Assembly (NCBI GenBank): GCA_963803155.1
Contig: CAWDMN010000034.1
Span: 62,001-126,000, forward strand
Direction of reading: 5' to 3'
Origin: CAWDMN01 sp963803155
GTDB lineage: Bacteria; Acidobacteriota; Terriglobia; Versatilivoradales; Versatilivoraceae
Length of the DNA stretch: 64,000 nt
The notes beneath the pieces are model-generated. The model searched no databases. It was not told where the DNA came from and saw only the letters and a program-made list of their open reading frames with translations. The translations under genes were made by a program, and so were the position numbers. Below are positions 7,340 through 15,142 of this stretch, one piece after another (position 1 is the stretch's first letter; every line of letters begins with the position of its first letter).

Positions 7340-8863
7340 TTAGGCCGGGCTTTGCCTTGGGATCAGGGGCCCTCGCCGACAGCAGCGGATCCATTGCTGA
7401 ATGTTGTAGCTCAAACAGGCCCACAAAATTTCCAGCGAGACCTTTTTCAACCCCCGCACTCGGAATTGCCGCAATTTCATTTTCTCTTTGATCCAGGCAT
7501 TGGTGAATTCGGCCAGCGGGGCCCGTTTCTTGTAAAGTTGCTGGGCTTGGGGGGTCTGCATCTTCTCTTGAAAGGCCTTCACTTCGGGGGCGGCCTCAAT
7601 CTGGACCAGCGAACGCCCCTTTCGAGTGTTCGGGCAACAGTGCGACTGCAGGGCACAGGTCCGGCAGGTCGAGGCGGTGGCTCGATAGCGATGCCGGGTC
7701 TGAAAAGGTCGGTCTTCACTTCCTTCGTAACTCAACAGTTGGCCGGCTGGACATTGATACGCGTTCGACCCCGGCTGATACCGAAACGCTTCGGGATAGA
7801 AGGCCGGATCCAGTTGACGCCGTTTCAGATTCTGTTGTCCCGTGTCCTTCCGATCGACCCAGGGGCCAATCAGGTCAATCTCTTGCTGATCCAGGGAAAC
7901 CACATTAGCCTGCGAGATATACCCTCCGTCGACCAGCATCTGTTCCGGTTTTTGCTCCAGATTGTTGACGATCTGATCGACCGCCGGTTGCAGTTGGGCC
8001 ACGTCGGCGGCCTCCTGGGTGACCGCCACCCCCACGACCATCCCGGCCTGTTCGTCGGTGGACAATTGCACGTTGTAAGCGGGAATAAAACCGTCATGTC
8101 CCGTCCGCATGATCCGAGCCTCCGGATCGCTCTCACTGACCCTCGGTTGTTGGCTCGACGGGTCTGGTTTGCGCTGTTGCAGCTGGGCCAGCTGCCGTTG
8201 CGCCTCTTCCAGCCGTTCGACTCGTTGGCGAGCGGCCCGCTGCCGTGCCTGCTGGCGCCGGGCGCTCTGCTCTTCCGATCCGGCTTCGCTCAGCTGCCCG
8301 ACCAGTTCCCGCGCCTGCTGCAAATGACGCTCCAGCGTCTCTCCCCGGCGGAAGCTCTTGTCCGAGGCCAAGGCCCGGATTTTGCTGCCGTCATGGGCCA
8401 CTCGTTTCAGCCGAATCAGCTGCTGGCGGCTCAGCACTCCCAACAGCTGGGCAAACAGCTCCCGCAGTTCCGCCTCCCGGCTGCCGCGAAAGTCCGACAG
8501 CGTGTGATGGTTGATTACGTCCAGTCCGGTCAGCCACTGAAAGGCGGGATCGTAGCTGCAGCGTTGCTCGATTTCCCGCGCCGAGCTGATCCCTTTGCTG
8601 TAGGCATAAACCCACACACAGATCAACAACTGGGGATCCCAGGCCGGTCGGCCCGCTTGCCCGGCCACGGCCTCAATCTTGGCCTCGTAGGGGCTCAAGT
8701 CCAACTGTCCGACCATCTGCCAAATCATCCGGGCCGGATGGCGCAGGGGAATCAGCTTCTCGACATCCACCATCCGCAAGACCAATTGGGCCCGGTTGGC
8801 GGTCTTCACCCGGCTCATCGGACGAACCGGGGCGTTTTGCGGGGAAGACTTAGCAGCGTCCAT
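7340..8863 (-). CDS. IS1182-family DDE transposase
   Basis: The 507-residue protein has the IS1182 layout. An N-terminal DUF772-type DNA-binding region (LIPLRHPARMIWQMV to FQWLTGLDVINHHTLSDFR) is followed by a Glu/Arg/Gln-rich coiled insertion at about residues 190-245 and a DDE catalytic region. Likely catalytic aspartates are in RVAHDGSKIRALA and MLVDGGYISQAN; the C-terminal FTNAWIKEKMKLRQFRVRGLKK segment holds the family's last acidic region. A cysteine cluster near residues 405-418 (CRTCALQSHCC) could bind zinc. The start overlaps the end of the AbrB-like gene, suggesting translational coupling. The frame is complete. A long open frame on the opposite strand is a shadow of its codon use. 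Confidence 0.92.
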   Translation of the reverse strand: MDAAKSSPQNAPVRPMSRVKTANRAQLVLRMVDVEKLIPLRHPARMIWQMVGQLDLSPYEAKIEAVAGQAGRPAWDPQLLICVWVYAYSKGISSAREIEQRCSYDPAFQWLTGLDVINHHTLSDFRGSREAELRELFAQLLGVLSRQQLIRLKRVAHDGSKIRALASDKSFRRGETLERHLQQARELVGQLSEAGSEEQSARRQQARQRAARQRVERLEEAQRQLAQLQQRKPDPSSQQPRVSESDPEARIMRTGHDGFIPAYNVQLSTDEQAGMVVGVAVTQEAADVAQLQPAVDQIVNNLEQKPEQMLVDGGYISQANVVSLDQQEIDLIGPWVDRKDTGQQNLKRRQLDPAFYPEAFRYQPGSNAYQCPAGQLLSYEGSEDRPFQTRHRYRATASTCRTCALQSHCCPNTRKGRSLVQIEAAPEVKAFQEKMQTPQAQQLYKKRAPLAEFTNAWIKEKMKLRQFRVRGLKKVSLEILWACLSYNIQQWIRCCRRGPLIPRQSPA

Positions 8864-9056
8864 GGGCCCCCTTGCGGGCCGCCGCGGCTGCCTCGATGCG
8901 CTTGATGACCAGCGTGTGCTTGTCTTCCAGGATCCATTCGATGGTCTCGCTCTTTTCCATCTCCAGGGCTTGGGCTAGCGGCGCCGGGCAGATCAGGTAA
9001 AATTGCTTTTGCCCCTTGGCCCGCTCGATGACTTGAACTTTGGATTGATAACCCAT
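8850..9056 (-). CDS. AbrB/SpoVT-like small DNA-binding protein of the IS
   Basis: This 68-residue protein fits the swapped-hairpin AbrB/MazE fold: SKVQVIERAKGQ, then FYLICPAPLAQALEM, then SETIEWILEDKHTLVIKR, which parallels the family pattern of strand, short helix and acidic hairpin. It lies directly upstream of the IS1182 transposase, overlapping its start by 14 nt. The GGAGAG ribosome site is about 6 nt before the ATG. Because a 16-bp perfect palindrome sits between the -35 and -10 boxes of its own promoter, it is probably a repressor that limits transposase expression. This role is inference; the fold assignment is by pattern only. Confidence 0.75.
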   Translation of the reverse strand: MGYQSKVQVIERAKGQKQFYLICPAPLAQALEMEKSETIEWILEDKHTLVIKRIEAAAAARKGAHGRC

Positions 9057-9085
9057 GCGGCACTCTCCGCGTCAAAGATGGAAAA

Positions 9086-9114
9086 AGTATACACCTAGCG
9101 ATATCGCTAGTCAA
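9086..9114 (-). promoter_or_regulatory. Sigma-70 promoter with a palindromic operator for the IS operon
   Basis: On the minus strand TTGACT (9109-9114) and TATACT (9086-9091) are separated by exactly 17 nt, an almost ideal housekeeping promoter. The perfect 16-bp palindrome CTAGCGATATCGCTAG (9095-9110) covers the end of the -35 box and most of the spacer, a typical place for a repressor to block polymerase. The first gene downstream is the AbrB-like protein at 9056. Confidence 0.85.
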
Positions 9115-9150
9115 TCTTTTTTTGACTTTTCGCGATTTTTTCACGCCTTC

Positions 9151-9290
9151 CCTCCAACGGAGGGGAAACCCGCCTTGCGGGTGGGGTGGGTCCAATTCAG
9201 GAAAGCTTTCTCACCTTGGAACCCACCCCCATCCGTCAGCTGACGGATGACCCCTCCGTCGGAGGGGATTTTCTAGGGAGAATATTATTT
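9151..9290. repeat. Nested palindromes right of the IS element
   Basis: The stretch contains a perfect 20-bp palindrome at 9230-9249 (half site CATCCGTCAG), an inverted pair GGGGTGGGTCCAA (about 9183-9195) with TTGGAACCCACCCC (about 9216-9229), and CCTCCGTCGGAGG near 9253-9266 mirrored by CCTCCAACGGAGG at 9151-9163. These can fold into one large multi-arm structure. No gene is seen. Its end carries GATTTTCTAGGGAG, resembling one end of the CCAGC elements. Confidence 0.65.
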
Positions 9291-9372
9291 CGAAGGTGCA
9301 GTGCTTTGTGGCGAATTGGCGGAGTCTTCCCCAGCCGGAGAACTGCGCCGTCCGCCTGGGGTATTCCTCCTT

Positions 9373-9948
9373 TCATCGTTGAGGACTTCTCATGGGAGGA
9401 AACTTGTCGATGTTTTGCTCGAACGCCTGCCTTTCTTCTGGGGACAAACGCTGCCAAAAGGGCCAGCGGTTCAGCCTGTTTTCTCTTTGAGCGGGAGGAA
9501 ACTGCTGAATCCTATTCCAACGTTCTGTCAGAAATTGCTGACGCAGGGGGGGGAGACGGTTCCAGCGGCGCAGAAAAAGGCGCGCGCGCTCCCGTTGTTC
9601 CGGAGTCATCTCCTGCAGGAGACGGTGGCGGCGCCGCAACTCCTGTTTTTGATCCTCGCTCAAATTCTCGAATCGCTGAAATCGGCGTCGCAGATCCTTC
9701 TTTTGTTCTTCGGTCAAGTTCTCAAATTGGCGGAGACGGCGGCGCAATTTTTGCTGCTCTTCTGGAGGAAGCCGTTTGAATTTTTCATAGCGCTCCCTCA
9801 AGCGTTGCTGTTGTTCAGGAGTCGGCGTCTGAGGCGGAAGTGCCCTGTCAGAGGTTTGGGCCTGCGTTTCAGAAAAAAACACGGGCGGATTCAAGTGAAG
9901 GATACCCCAAAGAGCAGCAAAAATTAGGAACAGAAGTGTCTTTCTCAT
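9373..9948 (-). CDS. Secreted DUF3106 protein
   Basis: A signal peptide (MRKTLLFLIFAALWGILHL, cleaved after about residue 30) precedes repeated helical units built on LPPEEQQKLRRRLRQFENL and LSEDQKQELRRRHRLL, the pattern of DUF3106. The mature part is extremely rich in Arg, Glu and Gln and probably forms amphipathic helices in the periplasm. It is the last gene of a sigma/anti-sigma operon, 7 nt after the anti-sigma stop. Small Arg/Glu-rich periplasmic proteins beside anti-sigma factors (CpxP or CnrX types) act as stress sensors; whether this one does is inference. Confidence 0.75.
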   Translation of the reverse strand: MRKTLLFLIFAALWGILHLNPPVFFSETQAQTSDRALPPQTPTPEQQQRLRERYEKFKRLPPEEQQKLRRRLRQFENLTEEQKKDLRRRFQRFENLSEDQKQELRRRHRLLQEMTPEQRERARLFLRRWNRLPPLRQQFLTERWNRIQQFPPAQRENRLNRWPFWQRLSPEERQAFEQNIDKFPPMRSPQR

Positions 9949-9955
9949 GCATGCC

Positions 9956-10576
9956 TCATCGAGAACCAGGCGCTGATTCCTTTGGCGCCGCGATTGTCCC
10001 AGATTGCGCGGGATTCAACAAATCGAAGTCTTCCAGCAAATCGAGATTTTCCAGGAGAGCCAAATCTTCTGGAGAGATTTCTTCGCCGAAGGTTGTGGCC
10101 TGAACCGGGTCCGAGGTGTGGATCTGCCCTTTCGAATTATTCCCAACAACCCCGGCCTCCGCGGATTCCGCGCTCTGCTTGGAGGATGAAGTCAGGGGGT
10201 TGGCTTGATTTCCCCCCGAGCGCGAAGGTTCAACCGCGCGCCCCGGACGGTGGAGCATCACCCAGGAGCCCAGGCCCGCCACAATGAATAAGACAATCAT
10301 GGCTGCCCATTGTGGCCGCGGCCAGGCCATGAGGGGAGGCCGCCGGCGCACTCCCTGATCTGTGTCCAACCGGGCCATGACTTTTTGTTCGAGCCAGGGG
10401 GAAGGCTCTATCTCCCTCCATCGATTCAACTCCGCATCCACAACGGAAAAAGCCTCGAATTGGCTATGACACGCTATGCACTCCCTGAGGTGCGCTTCCA
10501 TATCCGCACGCACTTCCGGCTCCAGCCTGTCATTCCGGTAATCTGGAAAATTTTCCATTGTCTTTTGGCAATCCAT
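9956..10576 (-). CDS. Zinc-finger anti-sigma factor
   Basis: The N-terminal 50 residues form a ZAS-type anti-sigma domain with the HxxxCxxC pattern in AHLRECIACHSQF. A single membrane segment lies near residues 90-110 (AAMIVLFIVAGLGSWVML), followed by a Ser/Asn-rich periplasmic tail that ends in acidic residues (ISPEDLALLENLDLLEDFDLL). It would hold the ECF factor at 10684-11268 at the membrane until a signal arrives. The order sigma, anti-sigma, DUF3106 on one strand indicates an operon, although 107 nt separate the sigma stop and this start. Confidence 0.85.
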   Translation of the reverse strand: MDCQKTMENFPDYRNDRLEPEVRADMEAHLRECIACHSQFEAFSVVDAELNRWREIEPSPWLEQKVMARLDTDQGVRRRPPLMAWPRPQWAAMIVLFIVAGLGSWVMLHRPGRAVEPSRSGGNQANPLTSSSKQSAESAEAGVVGNNSKGQIHTSDPVQATTFGEEISPEDLALLENLDLLEDFDLLNPAQSGTIAAPKESAPGSR

Positions 10577-10683
10577 GGTTGCAACTTTCCTTTTTCAAAT
10601 CTCCGGCAAAGCGCCTCGGTTTCAAAAATGCCATATCCTCGACACTTCCCGTTCAGTTTTCCGCGAAGCCAGTCTTCAGCGGC

Positions 10684-11268
10684 TCAGGCCATTTCAGTGA
10701 CGATCGGCGCCAGTTTTCCCCGCAGATTTGTATAGGCGCGGAAGATTAGCGATTTGACGGCCATGGGGGAACAATTCAGAACCGCCGCCGCATCTTTTAA
10801 CGAAAGATTTTGGTACTTCGTCAAAACCAGCGCCAGCCTTTGATTTTCCGGCAAAGCGGCTACGGCGTTTCGGACACATCGAATCCGTTCTTCTTCCAGC
10901 AGCCTTTCTTCAGCTAAAGGCTGGGTATCCTGAATTTCCAGGAAATTTCCGCTATGCTCCTCCGAATCCTGATTCAGCGAGGTTAGCAAGCGGGGTTTAT
11001 GATCGCGCAAATAATTCAACGTCACATTGGTGGCAATGCGATACAACCAGGTGGTAAATCCCGCTTGAGGTTCATATCGGGAGGCCGCCTGGAAAATTTT
11101 CATAAATACTTCCTGCGTCAAGTCTTCCGATTCTCCCGGATTGCCCGTGAAGCGGCAAATGAAATTGAGCAGAGGTTTTTGATGCCTTCCGATCAGCAGG
11201 CGGAAGGCTTCCCGGTCACCGCTTTTGACTCTGAGCATCAAATCCACATCCGCCGGTTCGTTCATCAT
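10684..11268 (-). CDS. ECF RNA polymerase sigma factor
   Basis: The protein (194 residues) has both ECF domains: sigma2 with the ENLTQEVF-type motif (GESEDLTQEVFMKIFQAA, then FTTWLYRIATNVTLNYLR) and sigma4 with LPENQRLALVLTKYQNLSLKDAAAVLNCSPMAVKSLIFRAYTNL. It resembles RpoE-like groups paired with zinc anti-sigma factors, and one follows at once. It is probably autoregulated from its own promoter upstream of 11268, but no clear promoter motif was identified there. Confidence 0.92.
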   Translation of the reverse strand: MMNEPADVDLMLRVKSGDREAFRLLIGRHQKPLLNFICRFTGNPGESEDLTQEVFMKIFQAASRYEPQAGFTTWLYRIATNVTLNYLRDHKPRLLTSLNQDSEEHSGNFLEIQDTQPLAEERLLEEERIRCVRNAVAALPENQRLALVLTKYQNLSLKDAAAVLNCSPMAVKSLIFRAYTNLRGKLAPIVTEMA

Positions 11269-11836
11269 GACCTCAAAAATCTAAACACAAAAAAAGAAAA
11301 TAAGTTGCGGCCGATCCCGACATTGCACATAATTTTCATCCTATTCCGCCAATTATGTTAATGTTTTATCTTTTTGTGGGGAAGAGAAGCTTGTGGTTGT
11401 TTTATGCTCTTCCGTTTCATGGCCCGCTGCTGGCCGAATCAGGGCGCCAGCCACAAAATGTTAAAAATTCGGGGTAACTACTCAGATCCTTGTGAATGGT
11501 AGCCACGGTGAGGGTCTTTCAGCGAGCCGTGGGTATTGGGCCATGCGGTAAGGCTCCACGGCTCGTAAAATGCATTCAGCGTGGCTGCCACTTGAGGGGT
11601 ACCGCGTGGTTATAATTTGGGAATGAATGGCAGGAATTGGACGAATTCGCGGGAGGAGTGGAACCTTGCCCAGGGAACAAATACTATAGTCCGGTCGTCG
11701 TCGCAAAAAGAACCAAAATATGCAATAAGGTGGAACAAGCGAGTGTTACGAAGTCACTCTTCGCGCGTTGCCCGCCACCCGAGCGAGCGTGCGCGGGAGC
11801 GCCGCTCCACGGGTAAAATTTGAAGTCTGGAGGATT
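11269..11836. other. Divergent intergenic region with an R5 repeat
   Basis: No gene is supported. The part nearest the sigma factor (11270-11400) is AT-rich and should hold its promoter. A palindromic repeat occupies about 11497-11595. Near 11740-11770 the sequence AGTGTTACGAAGTCACTC is a weak palindrome next to the start of the phosphatase gene. Confidence 0.6.
11497..11595. repeat. Palindromic repeat with uninterrupted GTAAAATG site (R5)
   Basis: The left arm runs from GGTAGCCACGGTGAGG through GAGCCGTGGG; the right arm runs from CTCCACGGCTCG through GCGTGGCTGCCAC and is its imperfect complement. GTAAAATG occurs once, at 11565-11572. A relative of the right arm at 53189-53272 carries the same GTAAAATG twice around a small hairpin, so this copy represents the empty site. 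Confidence 0.75.
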
Positions 11837-12619
11837 ATGAGTCAATTGATTGAAGTTGCCGTAGAAGCCGCCCGCGAAGCGGGGAAAATACTCGCGGATT
11901 ATTATGGCCGCGAAAAGAAAATAGAATTCAAAGGGGAAATCGACCTCGTTACGGAGGTGGATAAAAAATCGGAAAAAACCATTGTCGAGATTCTGCGGAA
12001 GCATTTTCCGGATCACTCCATCCTGGCGGAAGAGGGGAGCAATCGCAGCGAAGACTCGGAATTTAAATGGGTGATTGACCCTCTGGATGGAACCACCAAT
12101 TATGCGCACGATTACCCGTTCTTTTGTGTCTCAATCGGGTTGGAAAAGAGCGGCGAAATCGTGGGTGGCGTGGTTTGCCACCCAATTTGGGATGAGCTCT
12201 TTGTGGCGGAAAAGGGGAGTGGCGCTTTCTTGAACGGGCAAAAGATCAAAGTCTCCAAGGTAGATAATCTCCGCCGTGCGTTGATCACCACGGGATTTCC
12301 TTACGACTTGAATAAAATTCCGCCACAGGCCTTTGAATATTTTAAAAACTTCATCAATACTTCGCAGGCGGTCCGCCGGGATGGCTCCGCCGCTTTGGAT
12401 ATGTGCTACCTGGCCATGGGCAAGACGGACGGGTTTTGGGAAGAAGCCCTGAAACCCTGGGACACCGCGGCTGGATTGATCATCATCACCGAGGCCGGCG
12501 GAAAGGTGACTAATTTCCAGGGAGGAGACTATTCGATTTATGAAAAAAAGATCCTGGCCAGCAATGGATTGATTCATGAGCAAATGCGGCCGAATTTAAT
12601 TGACAGGAATGGTCTGTAA
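11837..12619 (+). CDS. suhB: Inositol-1-monophosphatase family protein
   Basis: The protein (260 residues) is a complete member of the Mg-dependent inositol monophosphatase family. Metal-binding motifs are visible: EEGS near residue 66 (ILAEEGSNRSE), WVIDPLDGTTNYAHDYPFF near residue 80 and the C-terminal KPWDTAAGLIIITEAGG. It may hydrolyse inositol phosphate or a related sugar phosphate; SuhB also binds RNA polymerase in rRNA antitermination, but that role cannot be read from the sequence. The ATG at 11837 is preceded by GGAGG with a short 3-nt spacing. The gene symbol is by family only. Confidence 0.88.
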   Translation: MSQLIEVAVEAAREAGKILADYYGREKKIEFKGEIDLVTEVDKKSEKTIVEILRKHFPDHSILAEEGSNRSEDSEFKWVIDPLDGTTNYAHDYPFFCVSIGLEKSGEIVGGVVCHPIWDELFVAEKGSGAFLNGQKIKVSKVDNLRRALITTGFPYDLNKIPPQAFEYFKNFINTSQAVRRDGSAALDMCYLAMGKTDGFWEEALKPWDTAAGLIIITEAGGKVTNFQGGDYSIYEKKILASNGLIHEQMRPNLIDRNGL

Positions 12620-12660
12620 TTCTTCAAGACTCGCGGGCTCAGAATGCAGGATCAAGATGG

Positions 12661-12726
12661 AGTTTATTGTTGTTGCCGTTCGGGTTCAGTTCCTTCCCCC
12701 TGAACGGTGACAGTTTATTCTTGTTG
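12661..12726 (+). repeat. Small hairpin element (R3) with 15-bp flanking repeats
   Basis: The core CCGTTCGGGTTCAG-N-CTGAACGGTGAC (12676-12711) folds as a hairpin with GTTCAG pairing CTGAAC. It is flanked by AGTTTATTGTTGTTG (12661-12675) and AGTTTATTCTTGTTG (12712-12726), direct repeats matching at 14 of 15 positions. This looks like an insertion with target duplication. Confidence 0.75.
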
Positions 12727-12838
12727 AAATTCCGGCCCAATGAACTGAATATCTCTTTTCCAGATGGTGTTTCAAGGTAGACTCAGGAATTCTCTCCTTG
12801 AGATCGGTTCTGCTACTATCGTGGAGTGCGCTTGTTCT

Positions 12839-12923
12839 TTTCTCTCACTCTCCGTGCCTCCGAGTCTCCGTGGCCAAAGACTGGGATTTCCACGGAGTCA
12901 CAGAGGCACGGAGAGTGGTTGGG
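12839..12923. repeat. Long inverted repeat, CTCCGTGCCTC family
   Basis: The left arm (about 12841-12872, CACTCTCCGTGCCTCC... CTCCGTGG) pairs with the right arm (about 12890-12920, CCACGGAGTCACAGAGG... GAGAGTGG) with few mismatches around a short loop. Related single-arm pieces are near 13066-13095 and 48533-48560. Sequences of this type are widespread in environmental bacterial genomes; their function is not known. Confidence 0.75.
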
Positions 12924-13183
12924 CGGTTTGAAGGAATTCATCAAGGGATGATCAACAGCCCTCTTTATCTAAAATTTTGCAGATGTTTCAAGGACTGTTG
13001 GAGTTGATTATCATGATGAGGCACTTCAACTCCGCCGAAAGAGAATGCATTTCGGAGTGTCACAAATCCCTCCGTGTCTCGGTGCCTCCGTGGCTTTTGG
13101 GCATTGATACATCTGAATCATATTTGAGTCCCCCAAAATTAAAGCAGGGAATTCATCTTTCATTCTTTACGAAAGGATTTCCG

Positions 13184-15142
13184 ATGAATAAATTTTCCCT
13201 TTCCACTTTGTGGTTGGCATTACTCCTTCAGACTAGCCTGCTCTTCGGGCAGATTGATGCCCGGATGTTGCGCCAGCCTAACGTTTCTCAAACCCAGATT
13301 GCCTTTGTTTATGCGGGCGACATCTGGGTTGTTGCCAAAAGCGGTGGAATTGCCCAGCGTCTCAGCTCTCCGCAGGGGGAAGAGTCATTCCCCAAATTTT
13401 CTCCCGATGGGTCGCTGATCGCCTTTAGCGCGAACTATGACGGCAACCAAGATATTTATGTGATTCCCGCCAACGGCGGCTTGCCCAGGCGCATCACCTA
13501 TCACCCGGCAGGTGACCGCGTCCTGGGATGGTATCCGGATGGACGCTCGTTGCTTTTTGCCTCCTCCATGGAGTCTGGGCGCGACCGCTTCAACCAGTTG
13601 TTCAAAGCCTCTCTGGAAGGAGGACTGCCGGAAAAACTGCCGGTGCCTTATGGCGAATTTGGCGGTATTTCCCCCGACGGAAAAACACTTGCCTATATGC
13701 CGCAGAGCCAGGATTTCCGCACCTGGAAAAGGTATCGCGGCGGATGGGCTTCGAAGATCTGGCTTTTCGATTTGGAAAAGAAAACCTATAAAAATTTGAG
13801 CAACACAACCGCGAATGATGGTCATCCCATGTGGCACGGCCAGACCCTCTACTTCCTTTCCGATCGTGGGAGCAACCAGCGCAATAACATTTGGTCCTAC
13901 GATCTGAAGGGCGGAAAGACGCGGCAGATCACCAATTTCAGCGATTACGATGTTCATTTCCCTTCCATCGGTCCCTCGGATATTGTGTTCGAAGCCGGAG
14001 GAAAACTCTATTTGCTGAATCTCTCCAATCTCGAAAGCAAAGAAGTCAAAATCCGAGTTGTCACGGATGAAGCCAGCTTAAAGCCCCGCTCGGAAAAAGT
14101 CAGCCGCAACCTGCAAAATTCCAGCATCTCCCCTTCCGGGAAACGGGCTGTCTTTGAAGCCCGCGGGGAACTTTTCTCCGTGCCGGCTGAGCATGGTCCG
14201 GTCTTTGATCTGACCAATAGTCCCGGAGCGGCGGAACGCTATCCCGCCTGGGCGCCGGATGGAAAGACTCTTGCCTATTGGAGTGACCGGTCGGGAGAGT
14301 ATGAATTGACTTTCCGAGCCGCTGATGGAAGTGGCGCCGAAGAGAAGGCCACCAACTTGGGCCCGGGCTTTCGCTACCGGATTTTCTGGTCGCCGGATAG
14401 TAAGAAACTCGCCTTTATCGATCAAGCGATGAAAATTTATTTATTTGAAAGAGCATCGCGAAAGTTGACTTTTATTGACAAGGGGAAGGCGCTGTTCCAC
14501 GGCGGCTTGGTCGAGTTTAAAGTGAGCTGGTCCGCCGACAGCCGTTGGATGGCTTTTGCGCGGGATCTCGACTCCCGTAGCAATGCCATTTTCCTTTACG
14601 ACACGCAAAAAGGCGCCCTGCGTCAGGTAACCTCCGGCTATTATTCCAGCGATGAGCCCACTTTTGATCCGGAGGGGAAGTATCTCTACTTTTTTTCAAG
14701 CCGTTCCTTGCAGCCATCCTACAGCAATTTCGACAACACCTGGATTTATGCCAATTCCGTCAACGTAATGGCGGCGCCGCTGCGTCTGGATGTCCCATCT
14801 CCCTTGGCTCAACGCAACGATGAAGAAGGGGTGAAAGAAGAAAAATCCAGTTCCGAGAATGAGCCGGCGAAGTCGGCCGATAAAAAGGAAGGTGCTGCTG
14901 CCGGCGATGATAAGGCGGCGGCAATTAAGGATGAGAAGAAGGAGGATAAGAAAGACGACAAGAAGGATGAAAAGAAGGATGAAAAGAAGCCAATCAAGCC
15001 GGTAGAAATCGATCAGGACAATTTTGAAGCCAGGGCGGTGCCGCTGCCCATGGTTGCGGGAAACTACGATCAACTCGGGGCGGCTGAAGGGAAAGTGGTC
15101 TTCCTGCGGCGTCCGCGGACCGGTTCCCCCCCAATCAAAAAA
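13184..15142 (+). CDS. Tricorn protease homolog, N-terminal beta-propeller part
   Basis: The start at 13184 has GAAAGGA 6 nt upstream and a signal peptide (MNKFSLSTLWLALLLQTSLLFG), so the enzyme is exported. The rest is a chain of WD/TolB-like blades (for example GEESFPKFSPDGSLIAFSANYDG, NSPGAAERYPAWAPDGKTLAYWSDRSGEY, RIFWSPDSKKLAFID), as in the N-terminal propellers of tricorn core protease. A Lys/Glu/Asp-rich linker lies near residues 555-605. The frame breaks at the run of seven C at 15126-15132 or the six A at 15137-15142; one additional base would join it to the protease part at 15121-16554. In its own frame it ends with a stop at 15164-15166. Confidence 0.85.

Larger units (their letters stand above)
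7161..9150 (-). mobile_element. IS1182-family insertion sequence with two genes
   Basis: The element is about 1990 bp and is bounded by perfect 16-bp terminal inverted repeats: GAAGGCGTGAAAAAAT at 7161-7176 and its complement at 9135-9150. It carries a transposase (7340-8863) and an upstream AbrB-like gene (8850-9056) that overlap by 14 nt. A strong promoter with a palindromic operator lies just inside the right end. No clear target duplication is seen: the flanks read CCCT on the left and CCTC on the right. Intact reading frames suggest it may still be active. Confidence 0.88.
12620..13183. other. Repeat-rich gap before the tricorn protease
   Basis: No gene is supported. The gap contains a small hairpin element flanked by direct repeats (12661-12726) and a long inverted repeat of the CTCCGTGCCTC type (12839-12923). 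Another fragment of that family (CTCCGTGTCTCGGTGCCTCC) lies near 13069-13090. Confidence 0.65.

Noticed and set aside
7193..8905. 570-codon open frame on the plus strand
   Set aside because: It is exactly antisense to the IS1182 transposase and arises from that gene's codon use; its translation is low-complexity and matches no family.
7150..9160. 4-bp target duplication of the IS1182-type element
   Set aside because: Flanks read CCCT and CCTC with the perfect terminal repeats; shifting one end gives a match only at the cost of terminal-repeat symmetry, so it is not claimed.
12977..13183. N-terminal extension of the tricorn protease
   Set aside because: It is open by chance over a repeat-rich leader; the ATG at 13184 has a ribosome site and a signal peptide.
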